Made by a program: the position numbers and the translations under genes. A stretch of 64,000 nt of DNA from Paucihalobacter ruber (GTDB lineage: Bacteria > Bacteroidota > Bacteroidia > Flavobacteriales > Flavobacteriaceae): the NCBI RefSeq assembly GCF_006494535.1, contig NZ_VHIQ01000002.1, positions 524,508-588,507 of the forward strand, in the 5' to 3' direction. The notes below the pieces were generated by a model, which worked only from the letters and a program-made list of their open reading frames with translations, searched no databases and was not told the DNA's origin. This document shows, piece by piece, positions 26,131 through 34,306 of this stretch. Positions within the stretch are counted from its first letter, which is position 1. The number at the start of each line of letters is the position of its first letter.

Positions 26131-27138
26131 TTAGGAATACTTTAGCATAAACTCCTCCGCTTTTTCAACCATCTTTCTACTGCCACAAATAAAAGGCACG
26201 CGCTGATGCAACTCGGTTGGCTCAATGTCTAAAATTCTGGTAAAACCGTCGCTGGCTTTGCCATTGGCTTGCTCGGCTAAAAATGCCATGGGGTTACATT
26301 CGTATAGCAAGCGTAATTTACCACTACCGGCTTTTGAACTTTTAGGATATAAATAAATGCCGCCTTTAATCATATTTCTATGAAAATCAGACACTAAAGA
26401 ACCGATATATCTTGAAGTGTACGGTCTGTCGCCTTCTTCCATCTGGCAATATTTAATATAATTTTTAATGCCCTGCGGAAAATGAATATAATTGCCTTCG
26501 TTTACTGAGTATATTTTACCGGTTTCAGGAAATTGCATGTTGGGATGCGACAGGTAAAACGAACCAATAGCCGGATTTAAAGTAAAACCGTTCACACCAC
26601 AACCCGTTGTATACACCAGCATGGTTGAGGTACCGTAAATAACATAACCGGCTGCTACTTGCTGACTCCCTTTTTGAAGAAAATCTTCTAAAGTAACCGC
26701 TGTGCCAAGCGGTGTTACACGTCTGTAAACCGAAAATATGGTGCCAACCGAAACATTTACATCAATGTTTGACGAGCCGTCTAATGGGTCGATAAGAACA
26801 ATGTATTTGTTTTGATGTTGTTCGTCTTGGCTGTTAATGCTGATAAAACTGTCTTCCTCTTCGCTGGCAATACCGCAAACAATATTTCGATTGGTAAGGG
26901 TTTGAATAAACAATTTATTGGCGTAAACATCTAGTTTTTGCTGATCTTCGCCTTGTATATTGGTATCGCCGGCGGCACCTAAAATGTCTACTAAACCTGC
27001 TTTGTTAACTTCGTGGTTCACCACTTTGGCTGCTAATCTGATTGAGTTGATAAGTCTGGAAAGTTCACCCGAGGTGTATTTAAAAGCAGATTGGTTTTCT
27101 ATAATAAATTCGCCAAGAGTTTTATGTGTTTGTTGCAT
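26131..27138 (-). CDS. fbp: Fructose-1,6-bisphosphatase class I
   Basis: 335 residues, normal for class I FBPase. Metal-binding segments visible: EEEDSF and [20 protein letters not shown]; sugar-phosphate site near [20 protein letters not shown]. It removes the 1-phosphate in gluconeogenesis. Divergent from the GNAT gene. Confidence 0.96.
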   Translation of the reverse strand: MQQTHKTLGEFIIENQSAFKYTSGELSRLINSIRLAAKVVNHEVNKAGLVDILGAAGDTNIQGEDQQKLDVYANKLFIQTLTNRNIVCGIASEEEDSFISINSQDEQHQNKYIVLIDPLDGSSNIDVNVSVGTIFSVYRRVTPLGTAVTLEDFLQKGSQQVAAGYVIYGTSTMLVYTTGCGVNGFTLNPAIGSFYLSHPNMQFPETGKIYSVNEGNYIHFPQGIKNYIKYCQMEEGDRPYTSRYIGSLVSDFHRNMIKGGIYLYPKSSKAGSGKLRLLYECNPMAFLAEQANGKASDGFTRILDIEPTELHQRVPFICGSRKMVEKAEEFMLKYS

Positions 27139-27234
27139 ACGCTCAGTTATATTTCGCTACAAATATCGTATAATTTAGCAAACTACAACGTTTTCGTAAG
27201 ATGAAATATCTCATTTTTATTGTTAAGTTTCCGT

Positions 27235-27242
27235 TATCTTTG
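27235..27242 (+). promoter_or_regulatory. -7 promoter box that settles the GNAT start
   Basis: TATCTTTG, a perfect TAnnTTTG. The upstream in-frame GTG (27242) begins at the last base of this box, so it cannot be in the transcript; translation should start at ATG 27266. Confidence 0.6.
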
Positions 27243-27265
27243 TGGGCTTAAAAATCCTTGTAGAA

Positions 27266-27739
27266 ATGACCATTAGACCAGCTGTAAAAACCGATATGAA
27301 AGCCGTTTTAGCGCTCATTACCGAGCTCGCTATTTTTGAAAAAGAGCCCAACGCCGTCGAGGTGACCGAAGATTATCTCATCAACGCCGGATTTGGAACC
27401 AATCCCGAATTTAAATGCTTTGTAGCCGAAATAGACTCCAAGATAGTTGGTATGGCTTTGGTTTTTACGCGTTTTTCAACCTGGAAAGGAACGGTTTTAC
27501 ATCTCGAAGATTTAATCGTCAACCAAAATTATCGCGCACAAGGGATTGGTGCAGCACTGCTAGACAAAGTGGTTGCTTATGGTAAAGAATTAGGGGTTAA
27601 ACGCATTAGTTGGGAAGTACTCGACTGGAATACCAATGCCATAGAATTCTATAAACAAAAAGGCGCCAATATTTTGGAAACCTGGCGTGTGGTACATTTA
27701 GACCAAAACGGTATTAACAATTATAAATTTAAGAACTAA
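27266..27739 (+). CDS. GNAT family N-acetyltransferase
   Basis: 157 residues from ATG 27266 (MTIRPAVKTD). The acetyl-CoA site is visible (VNQNYRAQGIGAALLDKVV) and the C-terminal WEVLDWNTNAIEFYKQKGA is typical of the diamine/small-molecule N-acetyltransferase branch. Acceptor unknown. One base separates it from the aspartate kinase gene, so they are probably one transcript. Confidence 0.9.
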   Translation: MTIRPAVKTDMKAVLALITELAIFEKEPNAVEVTEDYLINAGFGTNPEFKCFVAEIDSKIVGMALVFTRFSTWKGTVLHLEDLIVNQNYRAQGIGAALLDKVVAYGKELGVKRISWEVLDWNTNAIEFYKQKGANILETWRVVHLDQNGINNYKFKN

Positions 27740-27740
27740 C

Positions 27741-28991
27741 ATGCGTGTATTTAAATTTGGTGGTGCTTCGGTTAAGGATGCCGCCGGTGTCATGAATTTG
27801 GTAAAAGTGCTCGAAACGGTTGGGCACAACAATACGTTGATTGTGGTTTCGGCTATGGGTAAAACCACCAATGCCTTAGAAGTGGTTATTAATAATTACT
27901 TCAATAAGCAAAGCGAACTACAAAGTTCTATTCAGGATGTAAAAAAGTATCACAACGAAATTCTTCTTGATTTGTTTAAAAACGAACAGCATGCCGTTTT
28001 TAAAAAAGTAAACGAATGGTTTGAAGAATTGGCAGGCTTTTTTAAGCGTAACAAGTCACCCGATTATAATTTTGTTTATGACCAAGTGATTGGTTTTGGC
28101 GAGCTTGTTTCTACCACTATCGTTAGTGCATACCTAAACGAAAGGGGTTTCAATAACCAGTGGATTGATGTACGAGAATTGATTAAAACCGATAATTATT
28201 ACCGTCGGGCCAACGTCAATTGGTACGTGACGCAACAACAAATTTCTGAAACAATCAATACCAAAACACTCAATATTACCCAAGGTTTTCTAGGTAGTGA
28301 CGACAACAATTTTACCACCACTTTAGGTAGAGAAGGCAGTGATTACACGGCCGCTATTTTTGCCTACTGCCTCAATGCTGAAAGCGTTACCATTTGGAAA
28401 GATGTTCCGGGAGTTTTAAATGCCGATCCGCGTTATTTCGAGAATGCGCAACTGCTTAATAGCATTTCTTATCGCGAGGCTATTGAGTTGGCCTTTTATG
28501 GCGCATCGGTGATTCACCCAAAAACGCTTCAGCCTTTACAGGGAAAAGAAATTCCGCTATACGTAAAATCGTTTATAAGTCCCGAAAATCCCGGCACCAA
28601 AGTGGGCAAAGGTATCGGTATAGAGCCCGAGGTGCCGTGTTATATCGTGAAGAAAAATCAGGTATTGATAAGTATGTCGTCTTTAGATTTTTCATATATA
28701 GTGGAAGAAAATATCAGCGAAATCTTCAAATTGTTGCATCAGTACAAAATGAAGGTAGATGTGATTCAAAATTCTGCCATTAGTTTTTCGGTTTGTGTAG
28801 ACAACATCTACAATAACCTCGAAAAACTGTTACAACACTTAAAAGCTAAGTTTAAAGTAGAACATTTCGAAAACGTTTCGCTGTATACCATTAGACATTA
28901 TACAGACCAAGCTGTAAAATCTGTTGAAGCGGGCAAAACTGTGTTGTTGAAACAATTGTTGCAAGAAACCGTTCAAATAGTAACCAAATAA
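27741..28991 (+). CDS. Aspartate kinase
   Basis: 416 residues. Amino-acid kinase signature at the start (VFKFGGASVKDAAG), a TLGREGSDYTAA nucleotide-binding loop and a C-terminal ACT-like regulatory part (about 300-416). It phosphorylates aspartate, the first step toward lysine, threonine and methionine. No homoserine dehydrogenase domain is fused. Confidence 0.93.
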   Translation: MRVFKFGGASVKDAAGVMNLVKVLETVGHNNTLIVVSAMGKTTNALEVVINNYFNKQSELQSSIQDVKKYHNEILLDLFKNEQHAVFKKVNEWFEELAGFFKRNKSPDYNFVYDQVIGFGELVSTTIVSAYLNERGFNNQWIDVRELIKTDNYYRRANVNWYVTQQQISETINTKTLNITQGFLGSDDNNFTTTLGREGSDYTAAIFAYCLNAESVTIWKDVPGVLNADPRYFENAQLLNSISYREAIELAFYGASVIHPKTLQPLQGKEIPLYVKSFISPENPGTKVGKGIGIEPEVPCYIVKKNQVLISMSSLDFSYIVEENISEIFKLLHQYKMKVDVIQNSAISFSVCVDNIYNNLEKLLQHLKAKFKVEHFENVSLYTIRHYTDQAVKSVEAGKTVLLKQLLQETVQIVTK

Positions 28992-29013
28992 ACAATTCAC
29001 TACATTTGTGAAG

Positions 29014-30843
29014 ATGGAAACCCAAAACAATAAAGGTTTAGTTAGTGCCAAAGAAATTGCAATTGCCATTAATGCTAACAAATATGGCTTTTTAGGAACC
29101 TTTTTTGGATGGATTTTGATGAAGTTATTAAAGATTTCAACCATTAATAAAATTTATCTTCGCAACAAGCACTTATCGGGATTACCGTTTTTAAATGGTA
29201 TTTTGGAAGAGTTTCATATAAGATTCGAAATTCCTGACGAAGATTTAAAACGTTTGCCAAAAGACGGTGCTTACATCACGGTTTCTAATCATCCGCTTGG
29301 TGGTATTGATGGTATCTTACTCTTAAAATTAATGTTGGAACAGCGAGACGATTTTAAGATTATCGCCAATTTTTTATTGCATCGCATTGAGCCAATGGCA
29401 CCTTACATCATGCCTGTAAATCCGTTTGAAGACCGTAAAGACGTTAAAAGCAGTGTTGCAGGTTTTAAGAGTGCATTGTCGCATTTACAAAACCGTCATC
29501 CGCTGGGAATCTTTCCGGCAGGCGAAGTCTCTACCTATCGCGACGGCAAATTAATGGTAGACAAGCCTTGGGAAGAAGCTGCTATTAAACTTATTAAAAA
29601 AGCGCAGGTTCCGGTGGTGCCAATTTATTTTCACGCTAAAAACAGCAAATTGTTTTACAGGTTATCTAAAATTAGCGACACCCTGCGAACGGCCAAATTA
29701 CCATCTGAATTGCTTACCCAAAAAAGGCGCGTCATTAAGGTGAGAATTGGCAGACCTATTAGCGTTGCCGAGCAAAATGAGCATGAAGACATTGCGCAGC
29801 TTTCAGAATTTTTAAGAAGAAAAACCTACATGCTTTCCAACGTTTTTGAACCTAAGGATAAAATTCTTAAAAATATTCAGTCATCCCTAAAGGTTCAAAA
29901 GCCACCAAAAAAAGTGGTACAACCTGTAAGTAAGGAGTTGATGTCAAAAGAGGTTGAAACACTACGGCAACAAGAATTACGATTACTGGTTAGTAAAAAT
30001 TACGAAGTCTTTTTAGCTCAGGCAAAAGAAATTCCTTACATCTTACGTGAAATTGGTAGACTTCGTGAAATTACCTTTCGAGAAGTAGGCGAAGGCACCA
30101 ATAAAGATATTGATTTAGACACTTTTGACACTTATTACCATCATTTATTTTTATGGGATAATGAGGCGCAATGCCTCGCCGGTGCTTATAGAATGGGTCT
30201 GGGTTCGCAGATTTTTGCACGTTATGGCATAGACGGCTTTTACCTTCAGGATTTATTTAGGTTTGAACCCGAATTGTACAAAATGATGAGCGAATCTATT
30301 GAAATGGGTCGCGCATTTATCATTAAAGAATACCAGCAAAAACCAATGCCTTTATTTTTACTTTGGAAAGGAATTGTGCATACAACCTTAAGACATCCGG
30401 AACACAAGTTTTTAATTGGAGGCGTTAGTATAAGTAATCAGTTTTCAAATTTCTCGAAGAGTTTGATGATTGAGTTTATGAAATCTCATTATTACGATCC
30501 TTACGTGGCGCAATATGTGCATCCTAAGAAGGAATTCAAGGTAAAGCTAAAAGACGCCGATAAGGACTTTGTTTTTGATGCTACCGAAGCCGATTTAAAT
30601 AAGTTCGATAAAATTATAGACGAAGTAGAACCCGGAGCTTTACGCTTACCGGTGTTACTTAAAAAATACATCAAGCAAAATGCCAAGCTGGTGGCTTTTA
30701 ATGTAGATCCGTTGTTTAACAACTCTGTTGATGGTTTGATGTACATTAAAATTGCCGATTTACCCGAAAGTACCGTTCGCCCGGTGATGGAAGAATTCCA
30801 GGCCGAACTGGAACGCAAATTTACCGAAAACAGTGAAAAATAG
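29014..30843 (+). CDS. olsF: Fused lysophospholipid acyltransferase and GNAT acyltransferase (OlsF type)
   Basis: 609 residues from ATG 29014; an earlier GTG at 29008 overlaps a TACATTTG box. The N-terminal half is a PlsC-like acyltransferase (NHPLGGIDGILLL near 91-103, FPAGEVST near 167-174). The C-terminal half (about 320-570) is an OlsB/haemolysin-like GNAT domain. This fusion matches OlsF, which makes ornithine- or glycine-type aminolipids in Bacteroidota. The acyltransferase box here is H-x5-D rather than the textbook H-x4-D. The next gene starts 11 bases inside this one. Confidence 0.88.
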   Translation: METQNNKGLVSAKEIAIAINANKYGFLGTFFGWILMKLLKISTINKIYLRNKHLSGLPFLNGILEEFHIRFEIPDEDLKRLPKDGAYITVSNHPLGGIDGILLLKLMLEQRDDFKIIANFLLHRIEPMAPYIMPVNPFEDRKDVKSSVAGFKSALSHLQNRHPLGIFPAGEVSTYRDGKLMVDKPWEEAAIKLIKKAQVPVVPIYFHAKNSKLFYRLSKISDTLRTAKLPSELLTQKRRVIKVRIGRPISVAEQNEHEDIAQLSEFLRRKTYMLSNVFEPKDKILKNIQSSLKVQKPPKKVVQPVSKELMSKEVETLRQQELRLLVSKNYEVFLAQAKEIPYILREIGRLREITFREVGEGTNKDIDLDTFDTYYHHLFLWDNEAQCLAGAYRMGLGSQIFARYGIDGFYLQDLFRFEPELYKMMSESIEMGRAFIIKEYQQKPMPLFLLWKGIVHTTLRHPEHKFLIGGVSISNQFSNFSKSLMIEFMKSHYYDPYVAQYVHPKKEFKVKLKDADKDFVFDATEADLNKFDKIIDEVEPGALRLPVLLKKYIKQNAKLVAFNVDPLFNNSVDGLMYIKIADLPESTVRPVMEEFQAELERKFTENSEK

Positions 30844-31858
30844 ATGGTATCTTTTTAGCCTGATTGTTCCATTTATCGCTATGTCTTCGTATGCACAAAC
30901 ATTAAAAGGTGTTGTGGTTGATGCCAATACCTTAGAACCTATTGAAAGCGCCACCGTTTACTTTGACAACACAACTATAGGCACTACAACCAACGCCAAT
31001 GGCCAATTTTCAATTGATTATACCGATGCGGTTCAGTCGGTTTTAGTGGTGTCTTTTTTGGGTTATGAAAAACAAATCATTGCCAATTACAGAAACCTTC
31101 AGCAGCTTCAAATTAAACTAAAAGAACAAACCGATGTTTTAGATGAAGTTTTGTTAACCGATAACGACGGTCTAACTAGAAAGCAAAAATTAAAACAATT
31201 TAAAAAGGAGTTTTTAGGAACCTCGGCTAACGGCAGATCGTGTAAAATACTCAATGAAGGCGATATTATTTTGAGGTATCATAAACCTTCCAAGACGCTT
31301 ACCGCTACCGCTAAAAATCCGGTGAAGGTGATTAATAACAATCTTCAATACGAAATTTTGTACGATATTATCGATTTTGAAATTGCTTATAAATATGTAG
31401 ACGAGAAGCAAGATCTTTTCAATGTCAAGTCTGTAATTTATACGGGCACCACTTATTACAAATCTATTGGCAAAGTTGATGCGAAAAAGCTTAATAAATT
31501 TAGACAGAAAACCTTTAAAGGTTCAGTACAACATTTTATAAGAGCTTTGTACCACCAACAATTAGAGGAAGAGCAATTTCAAATATTTCGTAATAAATTT
31601 AAAGTCAATCCTTACGAGGCATTCAAAATAACAGATGTTTCAGATTCTAATCTAAAGCAGGTAACGTTTGATAAGCGATTGAGTGTACTTTATGATAAGA
31701 AACACCAATCGGGCATACAATTAACAGCCGATTACTTTGTAATTGACGCTTACGGGAATTATGCACCCATTGCAAATTTACTATTCACAGGTGTAATGGG
31801 CAACCAGCGTTTGGGCGATAGTTTACCTTTTGATTTTGGGTTGGAGGTTGAAGACTAA
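30833..31858 (+). CDS. Exported protein with CarboxypepD_reg-like domain
   Basis: 341 residues starting with GTG 30833, which overlaps the olsF end by 11 bases and gives a good signal peptide (residues 1-22, ending SSYAQ). Residues about 23-105 form a carboxypeptidase regulatory-like beta-sandwich (LKGVVVDANTLEPIESATVY). The remainder is not recognised. The last 42 codons have a diverged, isolated duplicate at 36997-37125, on the far side of the GLPGLI/receptor block. Confidence 0.85.
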   Translation: MKNRWYLFSLIVPFIAMSSYAQTLKGVVVDANTLEPIESATVYFDNTTIGTTTNANGQFSIDYTDAVQSVLVVSFLGYEKQIIANYRNLQQLQIKLKEQTDVLDEVLLTDNDGLTRKQKLKQFKKEFLGTSANGRSCKILNEGDIILRYHKPSKTLTATAKNPVKVINNNLQYEILYDIIDFEIAYKYVDEKQDLFNVKSVIYTGTTYYKSIGKVDAKKLNKFRQKTFKGSVQHFIRALYHQQLEEEQFQIFRNKFKVNPYEAFKITDVSDSNLKQVTFDKRLSVLYDKKHQSGIQLTADYFVIDAYGNYAPIANLLFTGVMGNQRLGDSLPFDFGLEVED

Positions 31859-32025
31859 ATTAGGATTTTTATTTAATAAAATAATTATTGAGTCTAGATA
31901 GTATTCTAAATCAAAATGTTAAAGTTTTGTTTTCTGTTTTTAGAAGTTTCTCAATAATATCACGGTTTCCAAGAAAATTTTGAAGAATTCCGGAAAAATA
32001 ATTTTCAAATTTTTTAATTACATAA

Positions 32026-32186
32026 TTTGCAATTTAAGTATATATATATATATTTACACTGTAAATCCCTTTAAATGATAGTTGTAGAAGATCTATCCTC
32101 TATTGGCATTTACAATTGTTGCAACAGAACTGGCGTGAGTTTTTTTATAAAACTTCTAACAAAATCTTCTACTAAAACTTCTAAAG
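32026..32186 (+). promoter_or_regulatory. Cassette leader repeat, diverged copy 4
   Basis: Rightward. TTG at 32027-32029, 19 bases with (TA)7, TATATTTA at 32049-32056, palindrome ATTTACA/TGTAAAT (32052-32066), AGAAG, second ATTTACA, GTTGCAAC, the hairpin AACT-GGCGTG-AGTT with a T-tract (32128-32147), then three CTTCTA boxes at 12-13 base spacing. It is about 70% identical to copies 1-3 with the same element order and spacing, and lies directly upstream of exported-protein genes. The bases from 31859 to 32025 hold AT-rich sequence, including TTTTCAAAT and AGAAGTT similarity to the other copies. Confidence 0.75.
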
Positions 32187-32240
32187 GTAATTCAGTTTAA
32201 TGGGTTGACTTCACAATGAAGTTAACTTTTAATTATTTTT

Positions 32241-32495
32241 ATTACGAAAAATTTATTTTTAATATCTTTTATATCAATTATTTGTTTCGGTTCATTTGCG
32301 AAAAGTCATACTAAAGTGGTTGAATTTGAAAGTGTTTGTGTTGTTACATTAGATATTTATCATTATAATCCGTATACGGGAGAAAGATGGGTTACACAAG
32401 AAAGAGTTAATTTGGGACTGGTTGACAACATCGAACAATGCAGAGCTAGGGCAAGGGATTATGTTGCATTTAGAAATTTTCTTTTAGCACTTTAA
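32241..32495 (+). CDS. Small exported protein (84 aa) with apparent ATT start
   Basis: An open frame with a textbook signal peptide, (M)TKNLFLISFISIICFGS, and a mature part ending NIEQCRARARDYVAFRNFLL. No ATG, GTG or TTG is in frame before the signal peptide; ATT 32241 fits. Either a rare start or a recent point mutation or frameshift (the overlapping ATG at 32215 is out of frame by one). It lies four bases before the first GLPGLI gene. A decayed relative precedes the second GLPGLI gene, which supports that this was a real gene. Confidence 0.55.
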   Translation: MTKNLFLISFISIICFGSFAKSHTKVVEFESVCVVTLDIYHYNPYTGERWVTQERVNLGLVDNIEQCRARARDYVAFRNFLLAL

Positions 32496-32499
32496 TTTT

Positions 32500-33288
32500 A
32501 TGAATAAATATATATTATTTCTTTTACTTATTTGTGAATGTATTTGTTTCGGTCAAAATATTGATAACACCATATATGTTAATTATCATTTTGTAAGTCA
32601 TTTTGGAGCAAATACTACATTTAACATTGATGCTTCCTTGATTGCAAATAATAATTCATCTTTATATGTAGTTTATTCAAGACATGATAATTATAAATAT
32701 AGTCCTGAAAATGAAGAAGAAGACAGTAACAATACGATTAAAATCTTTAATAATATATCAAACTCAAAAGATGTGTATGTTTATCAAAATTCAAAAGATA
32801 AAACACTCTATCACACATCTAATATAAAAGATAAAATTTATAGAATTGAGGAAAGGAAACAGGATTTCAATTGGATTGTTTTAAAAGAAACGAAGTTAGT
32901 TGGAAGCTTTTTATGTAATAAGGCGGAAGTTAATTTTAGAGGCAGAAACTATACTGCTTGGTTTACTACAGACATTCCAATTAGTTCAGGACCGTGGAAG
33001 TTTTCAGGATTACCAGGTCTTATTTTAGAAATTTACGATGAAAGTAAAACTTTTAGTTGGGTATCAAAATCAATTCAATTTCCTTATTTGGAAAAAGTAT
33101 CCATTGCGGAGCCTGAGACGCATGACAAAATAAAAATAACACTTAAGGATTATATCGAACTTGTAGAAAGGGAAAGAAAAAATGACGATAAAATGCGAAA
33201 TTCTAAAATGAATAAAGATTATACAATTATTAGCTCTGTAACCAAAAGAGCTGGTATAGAATTAACTTATGAATGGGAAACTAATTAG
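32500..33288 (+). CDS. GLPGLI family protein, copy 1
   Basis: 262 residues with a signal peptide (1-18) and the family motif GLPGLILEI near residue 170, preceded by YTAWFTTDIPISSGPWKFSG. GLPGLI proteins are Bacteroidota exported proteins of unknown function, commonly next to TonB-dependent receptors. It is a tandem paralogue of the gene at 33516, sharing the ending YEWETN and the bases after the stop. Confidence 0.88.
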   Translation: MNKYILFLLLICECICFGQNIDNTIYVNYHFVSHFGANTTFNIDASLIANNNSSLYVVYSRHDNYKYSPENEEEDSNNTIKIFNNISNSKDVYVYQNSKDKTLYHTSNIKDKIYRIEERKQDFNWIVLKETKLVGSFLCNKAEVNFRGRNYTAWFTTDIPISSGPWKFSGLPGLILEIYDESKTFSWVSKSIQFPYLEKVSIAEPETHDKIKITLKDYIELVERERKNDDKMRNSKMNKDYTIISSVTKRAGIELTYEWETN

Positions 33289-33348
33289 ATAGTAACTTTT
33301 GTTCTGAATTTTGGAGAGAATTACACGATTAAAGTTTAAATTGTTTGA

Positions 33349-33502
33349 ATCACGAAAAAACAATGATTGTTTATATCTTTAACTTTTATAAGTGTATCTT
33401 AATTAAGTGATAGAAGTTTTTGGTATTACTCCTGCTACAGAGTGTGCGATGAGGGTTCAATCGTATTATAATATTTACATTGCACAGTATCTACGAGATT
33501 AG
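33349..33502 (+). pseudogene. Decayed paralogue of the 84-aa exported protein
   Basis: Begins ITKKQ, stop, LFISLTFISVS, matching the signal peptide of the gene at 32241, and ends TECAMRVQSYYNIYIAQYL, matching its C-terminus. The middle is deleted and internal stops are present. It precedes the second GLPGLI gene exactly as the intact copy precedes the first, so the pair was duplicated as a unit. Confidence 0.65.
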
Positions 33503-33515
33503 ATAATTTAAAAAT

Positions 33516-34295
33516 ATGGCTAAATTACTTATTAATTGTTTATTGTTCGTGGTTACCTCTGTGTTCTCTCAAGAAACCTTAAGAGTAAGTTATGAAGAGA
33601 CTTTTACTTTTACAAATAACAGGCAAATTACCTTTAAAACAGACCTTTTTGCCAATTATGTGATGTCTCATTATGTAAAAACTATTGATGATAAACAAAA
33701 AGCTAATTTAAATAATCCAATAGTTTCGGAAGGCGATAATAGGATAATAGCTCCTAAAATTGTTAATTCCGGTAATAGTAGTACATTAATAATAGATAGG
33801 GGCAAACAAACAATGCGTCAAAATTTATTACACGAAGGTAAGCCTGTTATTTTAGACGATACTACAGTCAAATTGGATTGGCAACTTTTAAATGAAGTTA
33901 AGACCATTAATAATTTTAAGTGTAATAAGGCTGTTGTAAATTTTAGAGGTAGAACGTTTATTGCATGGTATACCACAGAAATCCCGATTTCGGCCGGGCC
34001 TTGGAAACTTCATGGCCTACCCGGTTTAATTTTGGAAGCAGCAGACGTCGATAATTTATATACTTGGTATGCAACCGATATATTATATCCGGTTGAAGAA
34101 CAAATTGTTTTAACAGATTTTGATTATTCAAAATATAATCTCATCATCTTGAGAGCGTATATAGAATCAAAAGCAGAAGACAGAAAATCGAGAGAAAAGT
34201 TAATGATGTCTAAAATGCCGAAGGAGCACAGAATTGAAAGCAGCACTATTGAACGTAAAGGTCTAGAATTAATTTACGAATGGGAAACTAATTAG
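33516..34295 (+). CDS. GLPGLI family protein, copy 2
   Basis: 259 residues; signal peptide ending VFSQ (about 1-18), motif GLPGLILEA near residue 168 with AWYTTEIPISAGPWKLHG before it. Paralogue of the gene at 32500, much diverged in the N-terminal half. It lies 11 bases before the receptor gene and probably shares its transcript. Confidence 0.88.
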   Translation: MAKLLINCLLFVVTSVFSQETLRVSYEETFTFTNNRQITFKTDLFANYVMSHYVKTIDDKQKANLNNPIVSEGDNRIIAPKIVNSGNSSTLIIDRGKQTMRQNLLHEGKPVILDDTTVKLDWQLLNEVKTINNFKCNKAVVNFRGRTFIAWYTTEIPISAGPWKLHGLPGLILEAADVDNLYTWYATDILYPVEEQIVLTDFDYSKYNLIILRAYIESKAEDRKSREKLMMSKMPKEHRIESSTIERKGLELIYEWETN

Positions 34296-34306
34296 ATAGT
34301 AACAGT

